Shown here: piece by piece, positions 45,066 through 56,762 of the stretch
Position numbering within the stretch: position 1 is the first letter of the stretch
How the letters are laid out: every line of letters starts with the position of its first letter
NCBI GenBank assembly: GCA_019914995.1
Contig: CM034129.1
Span: forward strand, 4,353,725-4,417,724
Direction of reading: 5' to 3'
Source: Acanthochlamys bracteata
Lineage: Eukaryota > Streptophyta > Magnoliopsida > Pandanales > Velloziaceae
Length of the DNA: 64,000 nucleotides
Made by a program: the position numbers and the translations under genes
The notes under the pieces: model-generated
What the model was told of the DNA's origin: nothing
Seen by the model: the letters and a program-made list of their open reading frames with translations, nothing else
Databases searched by the model: none

Positions 45066-45327
45066 AAATAAAAGGTCTATTCTTTTACACATAGAAATCA
45101 CTTATTCTCTATTAAAAAATTATTTCTAATTTATTTTTTATTATAAAAAAATATAAAAAACTACTTTTAATTTATTTTTCAATACAAAAAAATATTATTT
45201 TTAATAATATTATTTCTAATAATTTATTTCTAAAAAATTTATTTCTAAAGCCAAACGAATGAATTTCAAAGTGAGCCGGAAGAATCAGTATTGTGCATGG
45301 GCCTTGGGAGTAAAGGTGAAGAGCGCG

Positions 45328-45575
45328 TTTGTTTGAGCGTTTCAAACGCTATTTTTCAACTTTTTTCTATTTTATATTTTTTAAGATATATTTTATAATT
45401 ATATAAAAAATTTATTTAAAAATTTAAAAAGTGTAAAAATATTCTACGAAATGAGATCTTTTTATCACATATTTTTATTATTTTTTTAAAAATAAAAAAA
45501 ATTCATTTTTAAAAAAAAATAAAAATATTTTTTATTTTATAAAAATTTTATTTCATAATTACTTCCAAACCGTTC
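45328..45575. repeat. Second AT-rich MITE-like element in UGT copy c
   Basis: Left end GCGCGTTTGTTTGAGCGTTTCAAACGC, right end ATAATTACTTCCAAACCGTTC. AT-rich interior with AAAAATTTAAAAAGTGTAAAAATATT. It separates two collinear UGT coding pieces (SVLCMGLGSKGE before, RSPSNAHDEM after). Confidence 0.5.
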
Positions 45576-45815
45576 CAAAGTCGGTGCTTCACAAGCGAAG
45601 GACAAAAGCTTCGGAACTAGACGGAGTGGCACCTGCTCCTTTGCCGCTTGCGAAGCCCATCCAATGCACACGACGAAATGGAGCAAGTTCCCCTGAGCAT
45701 TTCAGGAGAGGACCAAAGTAAGAGTCGGTGTTTAAAAAATGGGCACCGCAGGCAAATTCTCGCACACCCAGCAGTCAGCGGGTTCATGGCGCATTGCAGA
45801 TGGAACTCGTTTGAT

Positions 45816-46200
45816 GATTATAATAAATTCAAGATTGAAACAATAGTGATTCGTTTGACGGAAAAACTGAGATGGTTGTAGCTAAGTCGTCGTAGTCATC
45901 GTGTGATTCTCGACCCTTTCATAATCAGATATTCTTTGATTAACTATCTTACTAGTAGATACTTTTTAGACACGATGAATATCTCTGAACACATCGACGA
46001 TTGGGCTCATTTTCTCTCACATCTTTTATGTTGGCCCAAACAGGCCAATTCAATTCTATAAAAACGTCGCACGGGACACGCTAAAACATTCAAAAACAAG
46101 TTTTAAAAAAAAATGAGAACTTGAAAAGGAAAGCTGAGGTTTGTCTTGTTTTATTTATTATCAGACCAAGAAGAGCTGCTATTTAAAATAAATAAACCTT
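45816..46200. other. Intergenic, promoter side of the WEB gene
   Basis: No gene recognised. The WEB-family transcript probably starts after this stretch, around 46200-46300, where CT-rich leader-like sequence begins. Confidence 0.4.
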
Positions 46201-47979
46201 CCTTCCTAAATTTCTTCTTTCCACCAACAAATCTTTCTCGGACATTTTTCCGTTGTCTGCTTCTGCTTTACCCGCTTCCCTGCCAAGAGCTCTCCGGTCG
46301 CTCTCCTTCCTCCTTGGCGGCCGCAACGCCGTCGCCGGAACTCACTCTCAATCTCGTCACCGATTAGCATCTCTTCGATCCTTTCTAGTTTTATGTGATT
46401 TCCCTTTTGCCCCTCTCTTGTTATAAAACTCCATTCTTTAATCTTCCCCTTCTTGTTCTTCTTCATCTGCGGTAATCGCTGAGAAGGATTGTGTTTGAAG
46501 ACGATTTGTAGAGTTGTCCAGTCGAAGGTGAGTTTATTAGCTTGTTTACAGTAATGTGTTCGTGATTGTTGCTAGGGGTCCTCTACCTTGTGAATTTGAT
46601 CACTTTTTTTTCTCTTTCTTAATTTTAAATTTCCTGTTGGAATTTGTTACAATGGAAACTGTGGAATTTGGTCAAATGGTATTTGTCACCGAACTTCAAT
46701 TGTTTTGGTTTAACCGGAATCACAAAGACAACTCGTCCATTTAGTCATGGAGAGTATATGCAGTGATTCCTTATATGTTATGATCAATTATAAGAGATGC
46801 TAAGTGTTCCAGCTCGACCTTGTCTGAAATGTTTACAAACTTTAGTTGTAGATTTATTCACTGTGGTGGTGTTGTTGTTGCTGTTTGTTGTGCCAGTAAA
46901 GCTGCAATCAATTGTTGATCAGGATACCATTTTTCTTTCTTCTTGTTAAGGTCTTATTTATGTCTAACCTTTAGTTTGTGGTTCATCTTTGCACTCGTAG
47001 GCCTTTAAATCTATGTTACCTGCATTTAGTTCTGTTGGGAAATACTGCCTTGTACACTCTCATTTGGTCTTTCTTACGATTCAGCATCTGAATGACTTAT
47101 GTTTGGGCTGTTCTTATGGTTTCTTTGAATTGTTTTGCTTGTGTCTTGCATCCTGCTTCAGAATCGATATGATCCTTCTCATGTTCAACCTCTATATTAA
47201 ATCATACCTACAAGTTGATTTAGTACATTTTAGATAAATACAAGTTTAGTGGACCGCCTATGTTCTCCTATTTGGAGAAGAACACATAGTGTTGGATAAA
47301 CCTTAAGCGAAATAGGGCAGGGGAGAGAGAGCAAAATGGAAGAGGAATCCTGAATGTTCCTACTTTAGGATTTTTGCCAATACTGCAAATATAGTATAAA
47401 CATCTGCTGATGCACTGGAGTGGTAGAGATTGGTGATTAGATAAAGAGGAATCAAATCCATTCTATTGAATGCTTTGTTGGCAGTGTGATTTGGTATAAA
47501 CTTTTGGTTGGTGCAAGTGGAATTCGAGTTAGGGGTGTACTAGACATGCTAAAAAAGAGGGCAATATGTGGTATATAAAATGAAGATACATGGGTTAAGA
47601 GTCTTATGAGCACTCTAATCTTCGATATGTGCAAGAATCTGTATGCTAGGATATTTTTGGCTAGAGAATGCATGCAGTGAAAACTGTAGCCTTCTGCTGA
47701 CTGTAACCTTAGATAGTAGGTAGATCTTATTATTAGTTGGTTCTTGCTTGCTGACATATGTCAGATTGGACAAGTATTGTGCTCTAAAATTTTCCTTTAA
47801 GTGTTGAGTTTTGTTGTCTTAGATCAGTTCCTTTTTCTTGTTAGCACATTACCTATGGTGTTTTCATCCTGCTGTTAATGTTCATCTTTTATAGAACAAA
47901 CATGTCAGCCTTCTTTATAATCATATCGATGTTTGGTCTTCTTCTTCTTCTTTTATTTTCTTTGGAATGACTTCTGCAG
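46200..47979 (+). promoter_or_regulatory. 5' UTR exon and leader intron of the WEB gene
   Basis: CT-rich leader-like sequence from about 46200, ending GTCGAAG at 46527, followed by GTGAGTTTATTAG donor. A T-rich acceptor TTCTGCAG ends at 47979, 24 bases before the ATG. A small open frame in the leader ends before the donor. Transcript limits are inferred. Confidence 0.6.
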
Positions 47980-48003
47980 GTGTTGGTAGAATAAAGGATC
48001 ATT

Positions 48004-50837
48004 ATGAACTGGGCAGTTCGTCAAAATCGAACAGATTCACCCAAAGCAGAAGTTGGGGAAATTGACACCAGGGCTCCATTTGCATCGGTTAAAGCAGCTG
48101 TTAGCTTATTTGGCGAGGTTGCATTTTCATCCGATAAATCTTCTCCAAAGAAAGCAAAGACTCCCTATACAGAGGTATTGTCCAAGAATTTTGCTCTACC
48201 AGCCATAAATCCATTCAAGAACTATATCAAAGCTGCTCTGTTAAATGTTTTTATTTTTTAATAAACAAAATTTTTGCATTCATGGCTGTTCTTTTGTAAG
48301 AGGTTTCCTTCTTTTTGTTTTCCTGGCATTGGGAATAGGTGGGGATGCTGGTGAATACGTTACTGTTCTGTCATGACTTATGGTCATGGGATTTTTTAAG
48401 TGAGTGCACTAGAATGTGGATGTCATAAACTTCTAGATAATGAACTAAAACTGTCAGCTCTCTGTTATCACTCGTTTCCTAGTTATTAGTAAATGGGTTA
48501 ATATCAGGATAGCTGTCAACTTTTGCCTAACCCTTCAATGCCATTCAACGTTAAATTTGATAATCTATATTCTGAACTCTCTCATGGTTTTGTTACGCGT
48601 GTAACTAGTTTTCTGTTCATTTTAAAACTGATTTTTGTAGAGTTGATGATGGAGAAAGTGGCATTTCTACTACATTATCATGGCCTTGTGAGTGTTCGAC
48701 GTTAAGTTTCTGTTTTGCACCCATTTAAGCTTTAGGGCTTTTGTTCTGCACTATAATTTGAAAGATATTCAAGTCAAACTTGTGCCTAGAACTTAGACTC
48801 TTGAGTAACTTGGGTATAAGAATACTCTTGTTAGCTTGAATAAGTCAACGACACAATTCTTATAGCTAAATTAATGACGAAGAATGAACGTTGAGATGAT
48901 TCCAGCTTGAAGTATGCTTTTATATCCTAAGTTTTCTATCACCTTTGCTAAGCATCACCCAGAATGATTTTATATTCTTGAGGCAGATGAACTTCTTGTT
49001 TCTATAGGCATTTTATATTTACCCTTTTATCATTAACGTGCAAATTCTGTGTCAGAGGACTTTAGCAAAGGAGTCACAGCTTCACCTCATCCAAAAGGAG
49101 TTAAAAAGATTGAAGGAACATCTCAGCAGTGCTGAAACTACCAGAACCGAAGCTCTTTCTGAGCTAAAGAGGGCCAAGAAACAAGTTGAGGAACTAACTG
49201 ACAAGCTAAATAGCATCAATGAGTCCAAAGAGCACGCACTCAAAGCTACAGAAGATGCCAAAACTCGGACAAGCAAATTAGAAGAGAGAAGCAGTACTGA
49301 TGGCACAGTCACTGATATTTCCTGGAAACAAGAATTGGACAATGCAAGAGAGCAATATGGCCTTGTAGTCACAAAACTTGAGATTGCAAAAGAGGAGCTC
49401 AGGAAAATTAAGAAGGATTTTGAAGCATCTCTGGATGCCAAAACCTCCGCTGCTCATCAGGAAATGGAGGCTAATGACTCGTTGCATTCTAACACGCAGA
49501 AGGCTGCCCAACTATCTAAAGAGATAGCAGCTGCCCAAGAATCACTAACCCAAGTGAAGCTTGCTTTTGAGCAAGCACAACAGGAGGAAACAAAAATAAT
49601 ATCTGATAAAGGTGCTAGGCGGCAGTCTTACAAGCAAGCTTTAGAAGAGACACAGAAGAAAGTGGCTTCTCTGAAGAAAGAACATGACTCTGAACTCAAT
49701 GCAAGTCTTGAAGCAAAACTTGCTGAAAGAATTGCTGATATTGGAACCACTAGAAAGGAAATTGAGGATGCCAAGGCCTCAGAGTCTGAGCTTATAACAA
49801 ATGTTACAGAGGAGCTGGATGAGGCTAAAGAAGTATTGCAGAAAGTAGCAGAAGAAGAAAGTTCCCTTAGGAGCCTTGTGGAGTCGCTGAAGTTGGAGTT
49901 GCAGACAGTTAGGAAGGAACATAATGAATTGAAGGAGAAAGATGCTGAAACCGAATCTACTGTTGGAAGCCTTCACGTTAAACTCCGGAAAGCCAAAGCT
50001 GATCTTGAGGCAGCTATGGCTGCTGAAGCCAAAGCGACCTCAGCATCGAATGAATTAGTATCAGGTCTTCAGCAGCTATCCTTAGAATCAGAGAATGCTA
50101 TACAGTACGCTGAAATGTTGAAAACGACTGCTGGGGAACTAAGAAGTGAAGCAGATGCCACGAAACTTGCACTACAAGAAGCAGAAAAGAATTTGCAGTT
50201 TGCACTGAGGGAGGTACAAGAAGCCAAAGCAGCTGAAGCTAAAGCTCTTGATCAGATCAAGGACCTATCTGAAAAGGCAAATGCATCACGAGCTTCAACT
50301 TCAGAATCTGGGACCAAGATCACTGTTTCAAGGGAGGAGTATGACTCCCTGAGTCGTAAAGTTGAGGAATCTGATAAACTGGCAGAGATGAAGGTTGCTG
50401 CGGCCCTTGCTCAAGTTGATGCTGTCAAGGCTAGTGAAAATGAGTCGATCAAGAGGCTAGAGGCACTACAAAAGGAGATGGAGGACGTTGAAAAAGCAAC
50501 TGAGGAAGCTCTAAAGAGAGCAGAGATGGCAGAGACAGCCAAGAAAGTGGTGGAAGGTGAACTGAGGAGGTGGCGTGAGAGGGAGCAAAAGAGGTCTGCT
50601 GAGACTGCAGCTTTGATACTGGCAGAATCCCAGCAAGCACCAGTAGAAGCATCACCGTCGAGGCAGCAGACTAGGAAACTGAACTTTGCAACATACTCCG
50701 AAGGAGAGCAAAATGCTAGCAGCTTGCCAGCACCTAAGAAGACACTTCTCCCCAGCCTTAGTGGCATCTTCAGCAGGAGGAAGCATCAGGTTGATGGTGC
50801 CTCCCTGTCTTACGTTAAGGATGAAAAATCATTATGA
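48004..50837 (+). CDS. WEB-family coiled-coil protein, TREPH1/At5g55860-like
   Basis: Two coding exons, 48004-48174 and 49056-50837, 650 residues. The start MNWAVRQNRTDSPKAEVGEIDTRAPF and then VKAAVSLFGE are the conserved N-terminal block of this WEB subgroup. Residues about 60-550 form a continuous Glu/Lys/Ala heptad coiled coil. The end, LLPSLSGIFSRRKHQVDG, matches the C-terminal LPNLSGIFNRKK motif of At5g55860 (touch-regulated phosphoprotein TREPH1). WEB proteins act in light-driven chloroplast movement; TREPH1 in touch response (family knowledge). The ATG is the first in the exon that starts after the acceptor at 47979. A leader intron of about 1.45 kb (46528-47979) separates it from a CT-rich 5' UTR exon near 46250-46527; such introns often raise expression. 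No lesions are seen. Confidence 0.92.
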
Positions 50838-51787
50838 ATTTTTAACCTATGATGTTGCTATGCATGGTTTTGCTACTTATGATATTTTTGGTCCTTAGCT
50901 TTGCTATGTACAATAAGGAGAGTGCCTTTTCTTTGGTTTTTGTCCTCCAAGATGCATCAGTTGAGTTGAAATGTCATTGTATAAATCACATAATCTGGTT
51001 TACTGTTGCAAACCAATGTAGAATTTTAAATCACAAAAAATTGAGATTTTTGAATGTTCTTGCTTGCAGATCTTATGAAATGAGTTCATGGATAAAATTG
51101 AAGACCTTGTAATTTGGATAAGGGCTGAGCTTATAATTTCCTTTTAGTTGTGATCAATTTCATTGTATTAATTGATGGCTAGGTGGAAGAAGGCTGCATT
51201 ATAGGGAATGGCAAGGGCAAATACAGGTTGGTCACTGATGGTGCCGGATCCGTTAGGTTTCTCATAGGAAATCGACAGTCAGGTATAAGCATTCTAACCA
51301 AGGATGAAGAGTTGGAAACCTGAGAGTTCGTAGTAAGGAGAGCAAAAGTTGTAAATCTACTTCAATCCAAATCCTCTTGTAACTATTGCTCCAAGTGCCT
51401 GCCCTCTGTATTCTTTTCTAACATACCCATCTGTTCGTGATGCTTATAGGTGTCAAGCAGGTCTGTGTATAATTCTTCTAGAAGTTGGAGGACGCAAGAC
51501 TTACATACGTACAATTATATTATGTCGTCTTGGAAATGTACAGAATGAAATTAATGCTATTAGCAAATGTAATGGAGATGAAGGAAGAAACTACTGAAAA
51601 GAACTATGCAAAATCAACATAAACAGTGAAATGCAATTCAGAATTGACGTTATCAAGTTCAGAATGTGATAATCCTGCTTGCATGCAGGAAATGTCTGGG
51701 CAATTATTCATCACTCCGGTTTCTTTAGTAAACTTGATTTTGTCTACTGTGCTTCTATAGGAGACATTGTCTAAACGACATTACCTA
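50838..51787. other. 3' flank of the WEB gene
   Basis: Probable 3' UTR, then non-coding DNA. At 51180-51290 a short stretch of balanced composition has no recognisable product. The right edge abuts element 2. Confidence 0.4.
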
Positions 51788-52130
51788 GGCCCTGTTTGGC
51801 TGTGCTTTATTGGTGCTTTAAGCTTCAATAAAGCACAGCACAGTAAAAATGTCGTTTGGCATGACATGCTTTTAGTTGCTTTAAGCAGCTTTCAATAGTG
51901 AAAAAATAAAAGCACCAATTCGGTGCTTTCATTGTTAAGCCGCGCGGCGGCTTTTCATAAAGACATGGAAATGACGTTTTTGCCCGTTATTAGTTTGCTA
52001 AATTACAGAGATAGATATATCTTCTACCACACCCACACCACTCGTTTTCTCTCATTTCTCTCCTCCCAGTCAGTCGCTCTCTCTCGCAGCCGCGATCCTT
52101 CTCCCACAGCAGCGATTTGCTTCTCCGACT
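51788..52130 (+). promoter_or_regulatory. Leader-like terminal segment of element 2
   Basis: Contains AAGCCGCGCGGCGGCTT (51937-51953), an almost perfect palindrome, then a TTTTTGCCCGTTATTAGTTTGC block, a GATATATCTTC TATA-like motif, and a CT-rich stretch up to GATTTGCTTCTCCGACTC. The same order and much of the sequence recur at the element 1 end. It reads directly into the F-box fragment. A promoter or 5' UTR role is inferred from layout only. Confidence 0.5.
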
Positions 52131-52276
52131 CTGACTTTTTCTATTTTCTTTGAAGCATTGAAGCAGGGTCAGAAGCAGAAGCGGTAATTGTTTCTGTTTT
52201 CTCGTAGCCGCGGTAGCATTGAAGCAGAAGCGGTGGCGGCGGTGGCGCAGAAGCAGTAATTGTTTGTCGCCGATGG

Positions 52277-53220
52277 TTGGTTGTTGAAGGACAAAGCCGT
52301 CGCCGGCTTTCTCTCAATGCTTGTGCTACTTTAGCTGCTGGAGCTCCTGGCCTACTTAGTAGGTTCGATTTCGTCGCTAAACTCGCGCTCAAATGCGATC
52401 GGCGGGCGGAGTCGATTGATGATGTGGAGTTCGCTGATATCGTTTCAAGGTGCTCGAATCTACTGGGTTGAAGATTCGGTATTGCCGAAATTTAACTCCG
52501 GCGGCGATGCCGTTGCTAGCTTCCAATTGTCGGAAGCTTAGGAAGCTTTCGTGTGCTTCGTGCACGTTTGGCCTGCAGGGCGTGTTTGTGATTGTTCACG
52601 ATTCGAAGTCCCTCGAAGAATTGTCGCTGAAACGCATCCGAGGCCCCTCTCCGAACAACGTCGCCGAACTCTCTGGTCGCCTCTGCAAGGTAGTTTGAAA
52701 TCGATTTCGTGGAAGGAGCTGTATAATGCTCAGTGTTTCGCTCCTCTAGTGTCTGCTGCTGCCCCAAATTTGACAGCTTTACGGCTTTCCCGGTGTTCTG
52801 GAGATTGGGATAAGTTGCTTGAAGAGATTGCTCCCAAAGCTACTGGTTTGATTGAAGTTCATCTTGAGAAGCTCCAGGTTGGTGAAATTTACATCTTGTT
52901 AAGGCACCTGGGTGTACGGATGCTGGATTGATTGCATTGTGTGAAGGATGCCGTAGATTGCGGAAGCTTCATATTGGATGAAGGACTAATAGGATTGGGG
53001 ATCCAGCGCTTACTGCGGTTGCCCGTAGGTGTCCTGAACTGCAGGAGCTTGTGCTTATTGGAGTTAACCTACTGCTGGAAGTCTTACACTTGATGGCTAG
53101 TTGCCGTGGGCTTGAGTGACTAGCCCTTTGTGGGTTGGAGACATTTGGGGATGATGAGATTGCTTATATTGCTGACAAGTGCAAGCTTGCACTGAAGAAG
53201 CTTTGCATTAAAGGGTGTAG
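52277..53220 (+). pseudogene. SKIP2/VFB F-box-LRR protein fragment inside element 2
   Basis: Collinear blocks of the VIER F-box group: RRRLSLNACATLAAGAPGLLSRFD, VAKLALKCDRR, then after a frame change NLTPAAMPLLASNCRKLRKLSC, LEELSLKRIRG, then SLKSISWKELYNAQCF, RLSRCSGDWDKLLEEIAPKA, IEVHLEKLQV, then CRRLRKLHIG, RCPELQELVLIGVN and LKKLCIKGC. These are the LRRs of SKIP2/VFB SCF substrate receptors. The F-box itself is missing, the order is kept, and at least four frame changes or stops are visible (for example near 52471, 52698, 52930 and 53118). It cannot encode a working receptor. It was captured by element 2. Confidence 0.82.
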
Positions 53221-54285
53221 ATCAAGAAGTCATCATGCTTGGCATTGCTTTCTCAAGTAATTGCTGTTTGTTACTTGTCTTATTTATAAAATTTGGACTT
53301 CTTTGCTGTTACTGTATCATTATTGAGTTGTTGATTCCATTACTTGGGTAATATACGTTTTACATTGTCATGAGCAAAACTCAAGGTGACCCTATTTCTA
53401 CTGATGTCCTCATGCACCATCCTTGTTTGTTTTTTCTTTCTCCTTTCAAGTCTTTTTCTGTTCCAGTTTTATGCTTTTAAAGGTTTCTTGATTTTAACTC
53501 AGCGTGCTAATTTGTGCAGGGAATATTTATCAAGAGTATGCAACAGACTCGTCACATTTCACCTATCTATTGTTTATTGTGAACATTGTGTTTTTTTTAT
53601 CTTATGAATGTATTTATTTTGCTATAGTATGTACGACCGTACAATATCTATATTAGAATTTATTTGGTATTATTAATAATTAACTCTATTAGTTATTCAA
53701 TATTTACTTAATATTTTTACTCTATTAAAATAAAATTTATAATTTATAGAGATTTAAATATATTTTAAAATTATTTATTAATTTACAGTAATAATATTAA
53801 ATTTATAAATATATAGAAAACTTTTTATAATTATTTAAAGATATATTTCAAATTTAATATTATAATATTATTATATAATTAATATTATTCAATTTAATCA
53901 TTTATTGATATCAATAATATAATTTATTAATAAATTTATAAATATTGATATAAGTAATTATTTATATAATTTTTACATAATAAAATTATTAAATTTTAAA
54001 AAAATAAATAATATATCAAAAAGAATTAAAAATTTCATAATATATTAATTATCATATATTTAGGGACATTTCAGTCATTATATATTTCATATAGAAATAA
54101 AGTATAAAACATAACAAACACTTCATTCAAATTTTTCAATATTCAAAAGACGATACAAGAAAACAAAACACTTTTCAAAGATAAAGTATTTTTTTACAAA
54201 AAAAAGTCTTCTACAGCCGCTTACATCACTCTAAAACAGCTTTATTTCAAAAGCACAAAAATTTCAGCACATCCAAACATGGCCC

Positions 54286-55961
54286 TAATATTGAGCTTAC
54301 TCGGCAAAGGAACCAATATTCCATTTCAAAAAAATAATTTTTTAATTTATATTTTAAATAAATTTATTTTAAAATATAAAAATATAAAAAAAATTTACGT
54401 AAAAAATTATTTTACTATTTATTTTAAAAAAAATAAAAAATTTTATTCTAAAAATACTTCTAACGCACTCTAAAACTGATATTTAAAAAGATCGGACCAC
54501 TCGAGCCACAGTAAATTTCTAAGGTTCCTCCGGAAATCCTGAACCGGGGCTTACCGGACCACGCATTAGATTTCTATTCCTCTCCTTCAGGCAGTTGACC
54601 GGGCCGCTCGGTAAATTTCAATTTACCAAAACAGATACTTCTGGATAACCGGACATGTGTGTGGGTCTCACGATTGGCTAACACTTTTCCCCGCCGGTAG
54701 CGACGGCGCAATTGAATGGCGCTACTGCTCAAATTTCCTGAGTGGATGTTTCAGAAAGCTTATATTTATTTATTATAATTTTTAATAAAATTATTTAAAT
54801 ATTTTATATTTAAAATAAAATACATAAATTTAACATCATAAAATTTTATTATTTATTAGTTTTTTGATTTTTTAAATAAAACGAATAAGACTTATTCTTT
54901 TAAAAATTTAAAATATTTAAATAAAATTTTTTTTGCAATAAACATATCAAATATCCAACTGAGTAAGCCCGGTAAGATATTTTTTGATATTTTTCTGTCT
55001 CTGTTTCTGTGGGACCGATATCTCATCCTTATCCACCACGTCCTCCACCTAATAACTTGTCCTTTGTTTAAGAATTGTCTTCACCTCCCTCAACATTTAC
55101 CAATTCATCTTTAGTTGCATAGAACAATTATTGTTCCAAAACCTTGGAAACTAAATCAAATCATCCCTAGCATAGACTCGAGGGTAAATGTTAAAAATGT
55201 CTTTACATGTGTCATCGATGAGGGTCGAAAGAAAGGAAATAGGGTGCGTTTGTTTTTTATTTTTTTAACAAATTTTTTTAATTTTTTATTTAATATTTTT
55301 CAATAATTTAAAATTTTTATTTAAAAATTTAAAAAATATAAAAAAAATTGTATATAATAAAATATTTTTATTATATATTTTTATTTTTTTAAAAAATAGA
55401 AAAATATAATTCATTTTTTTAAAAAAATATTTTTTATTTTAAATTTATAAGCAATTTTAAATTCACCAATAATATGTGGCTGGTAATATTGTAGTCAGTG
55501 TTACGTATAGAATGATCTTACAACTACCAATTAAATTGGTGTTGAATAATCAGCATTATTTTTTTGTGCTATCAGAGTAGCACGTAGCAATCATGGATGT
55601 GCCAAATTGATCATATTTCAATAAGTTTAATTCAAGCAACAAAAGTTTTCACTTTAAAAACATATGTTGAGAGATGACACACACGCAACGTAATAATTAT
55701 AATTTAATCATCATAATTTTTTACCGTAAACGTACTATAAAAAATTCAAATTTACTATAATTATTCTAATGTTAGATAAATAACGCCTCTGATCTATACC
55801 CTTAATTTGGATCAAGTATCATTTTATTCTAAGATTAAACAAAAAATATTATCTTAGATAATAATCAGTGGACGAACGGTAACCGAGCTTACTAGGTAAA
55901 ACATAATAATCCAGCTTATTGGTTAGTGGTAATCCCACCGTCAGGTGATTCTATCATTTTA
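54286..55961. other. Intergenic upstream of DRM1
   Basis: AT-rich overall. 54300-54475 looks like a MITE-type block ending CTTCTAACGCACTC. 55243-55470 starts GGTGCGTTTGTTTTT and has the shared TTTAAAAATTTAAAAAATATAAAA interior of the AT-rich MITE family. A balanced patch at 54490-54740 holds no recognisable gene. The DRM1 promoter should lie in the last few hundred bases. Confidence 0.4.
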
Positions 55962-55968
55962 CTATAAA
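55962..55968 (+). promoter_or_regulatory. TATA box of the DRM1 gene
   Basis: CTATAAA lies 95 bases upstream of the DRM1 ATG. A start site about 30 bases downstream would give a leader of roughly 65 bases (CTCTCCATCAATCAATC...), normal for plants. Confidence 0.6.
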
Positions 55969-56062
55969 TCAGCAACCACTACAGCGCATAAAGCTCTCCA
56001 TCAATCAATCAATAATAAAACTTTGCAGGGAAAGAAAGGAAAAACAGAGCAAAAGAATCAAG

Positions 56063-56762
56063 ATGGTGCTGCTAGAGAAGCTTTGGGATGATGTCGTCGC
56101 CGGTCCTCACCCTGACAAAGGTCTCGGCAAGCTTCGCAAGCTGGCCACATCTCAGCCTCTCAAGATTCCTGGTAACTAGTTTGATTGTATTATGTTTGTT
56201 ATTGTCGTTGTTATCTTTTTTATATGAAGTTATTGACTAAGATCTTGTGTTGTTGTTGTTGTTGTTTTGGATTTAGATGGGGAAGGAGAGAGCAGTGGAG
56301 GTAAATACCAGAGATCGCTATCGATGCCGGCGAGTCCAACAACGCCAGGAACACCAGTGACACCAACGACACCGAACCAGAAGGCGAACGTTTGGCGCAG
56401 CGTGTTTCACCCGGGAAGCAACATTGCTACCAAGACTATCGGCGCTGCTGTGTTCGACAAACCGCTGCAGCGCAACTCCCCCACAGTTTATGACTGGTTT
56501 GCTCTTGTTCTTGGTATTTCATTTCTATAGATAACTAATCAGCAAGGAGTCGGTTAGTTCTTGTCTTGGTGTTTCTTTTTTAAAAAGCTAGTAGTTCTTG
56601 TATAAGGATATAGATCTAAGAAAAACAAAACAAATGAGCTGAACTTGCAAAATTTTACTATTATTAACAAAGACAAAATGGGTTTTGTTTATGTTATTTG
56701 TCTGAAGCCTTTTTATGTATTGTAGGCTGTACAGTGGAGACACCAAGAGCACCCACCGTTGA
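56063..56762 (+). CDS. DRM1: Dormancy/auxin-associated protein (DRM1/ARP)
   Basis: Three exons, 56063-56171, 56277-56496 and 56726-56762, giving 121 residues. MVLLEKLWDDVVAGP and KGLGKLRK at the start, SLSMPASPTTPGTPVTPTTP in the middle, NVWRSVFHPGSN and IGAAVFDKP later, and the end VYDWLYSGDTKSTHR are family landmarks. The protein is small, Pro/Thr-rich and probably disordered. DRM1/ARP transcripts rise in dormant buds and fall with auxin or growth; the molecular role is unknown. In Arabidopsis the last intron gives alternative C-termini; here retention of intron 2 would add VLGISFL and stop. No lesions are seen. Confidence 0.95.

Larger units (their letters stand above)
43220..45815 (+). 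pseudogene. UDP-glycosyltransferase (UGT71-like), copy c, split by three insertions
   Basis: Pieces of one UGT gene in order. 43220-43560: KKVALIFVSGSESHITSTVEAA to FELLPPVDD. 43590-43680: INAFHELRVPTYYYFCSSA, in another frame. 43795-43871: LAELELAPMDALA. 44687-44818: AGVSTPGHSTLSMSDSV. 45270-45325: EPEESVLCMGLGSKGE. 45640-45815: RSPSNAHDEMEQV, KKWAPQ, then QILAHPAVSGFMAHCRWNS of the PSPG motif. The gaps are filled by a TRIM element (43872-44681) and AT-rich MITE-like blocks (about 44820-45250 and 45328-45575). The initiator Met is not evident, and everything after the PSPG core is missing. Confidence 0.85.
51788..54285 (+). mobile_element. Pack-type PIF/Harbinger-like element 2, carrying an F-box gene fragment
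   Basis: Left end GGCCCTGTTTGGCTGTGCTT and right end, inverted, GGGCCATGTTTGGATGTGCTG are terminal inverted repeats with the TGTTTGG core typical of PIF/Harbinger. Flanks are CTA (left) and TAA (right), an imperfect 3-bp duplication. Both subterminal regions align with element 1 in opposite orientation: the left one with 39750-40075, the right one with 37255-37480. Between them lie a leader-like CT-rich segment, an SKIP2/VFB fragment and about 600 bases of AT-rich filler. No transposase is seen. Confidence 0.7.

Noticed and set aside
45640..45815. Separate fourth plus-strand UGT fragment
   Set aside because: It is collinear with the pieces at 43.2-45.3 kb once the insertions are taken out, so it is the 3' part of copy c.
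49038..49055. WEB protein starting at 49038 as a one-exon gene
   Set aside because: These bases are the intron end (TGTGTCAG acceptor); the conserved VGEIDTRAPF start lies in an upstream exon at 48004.
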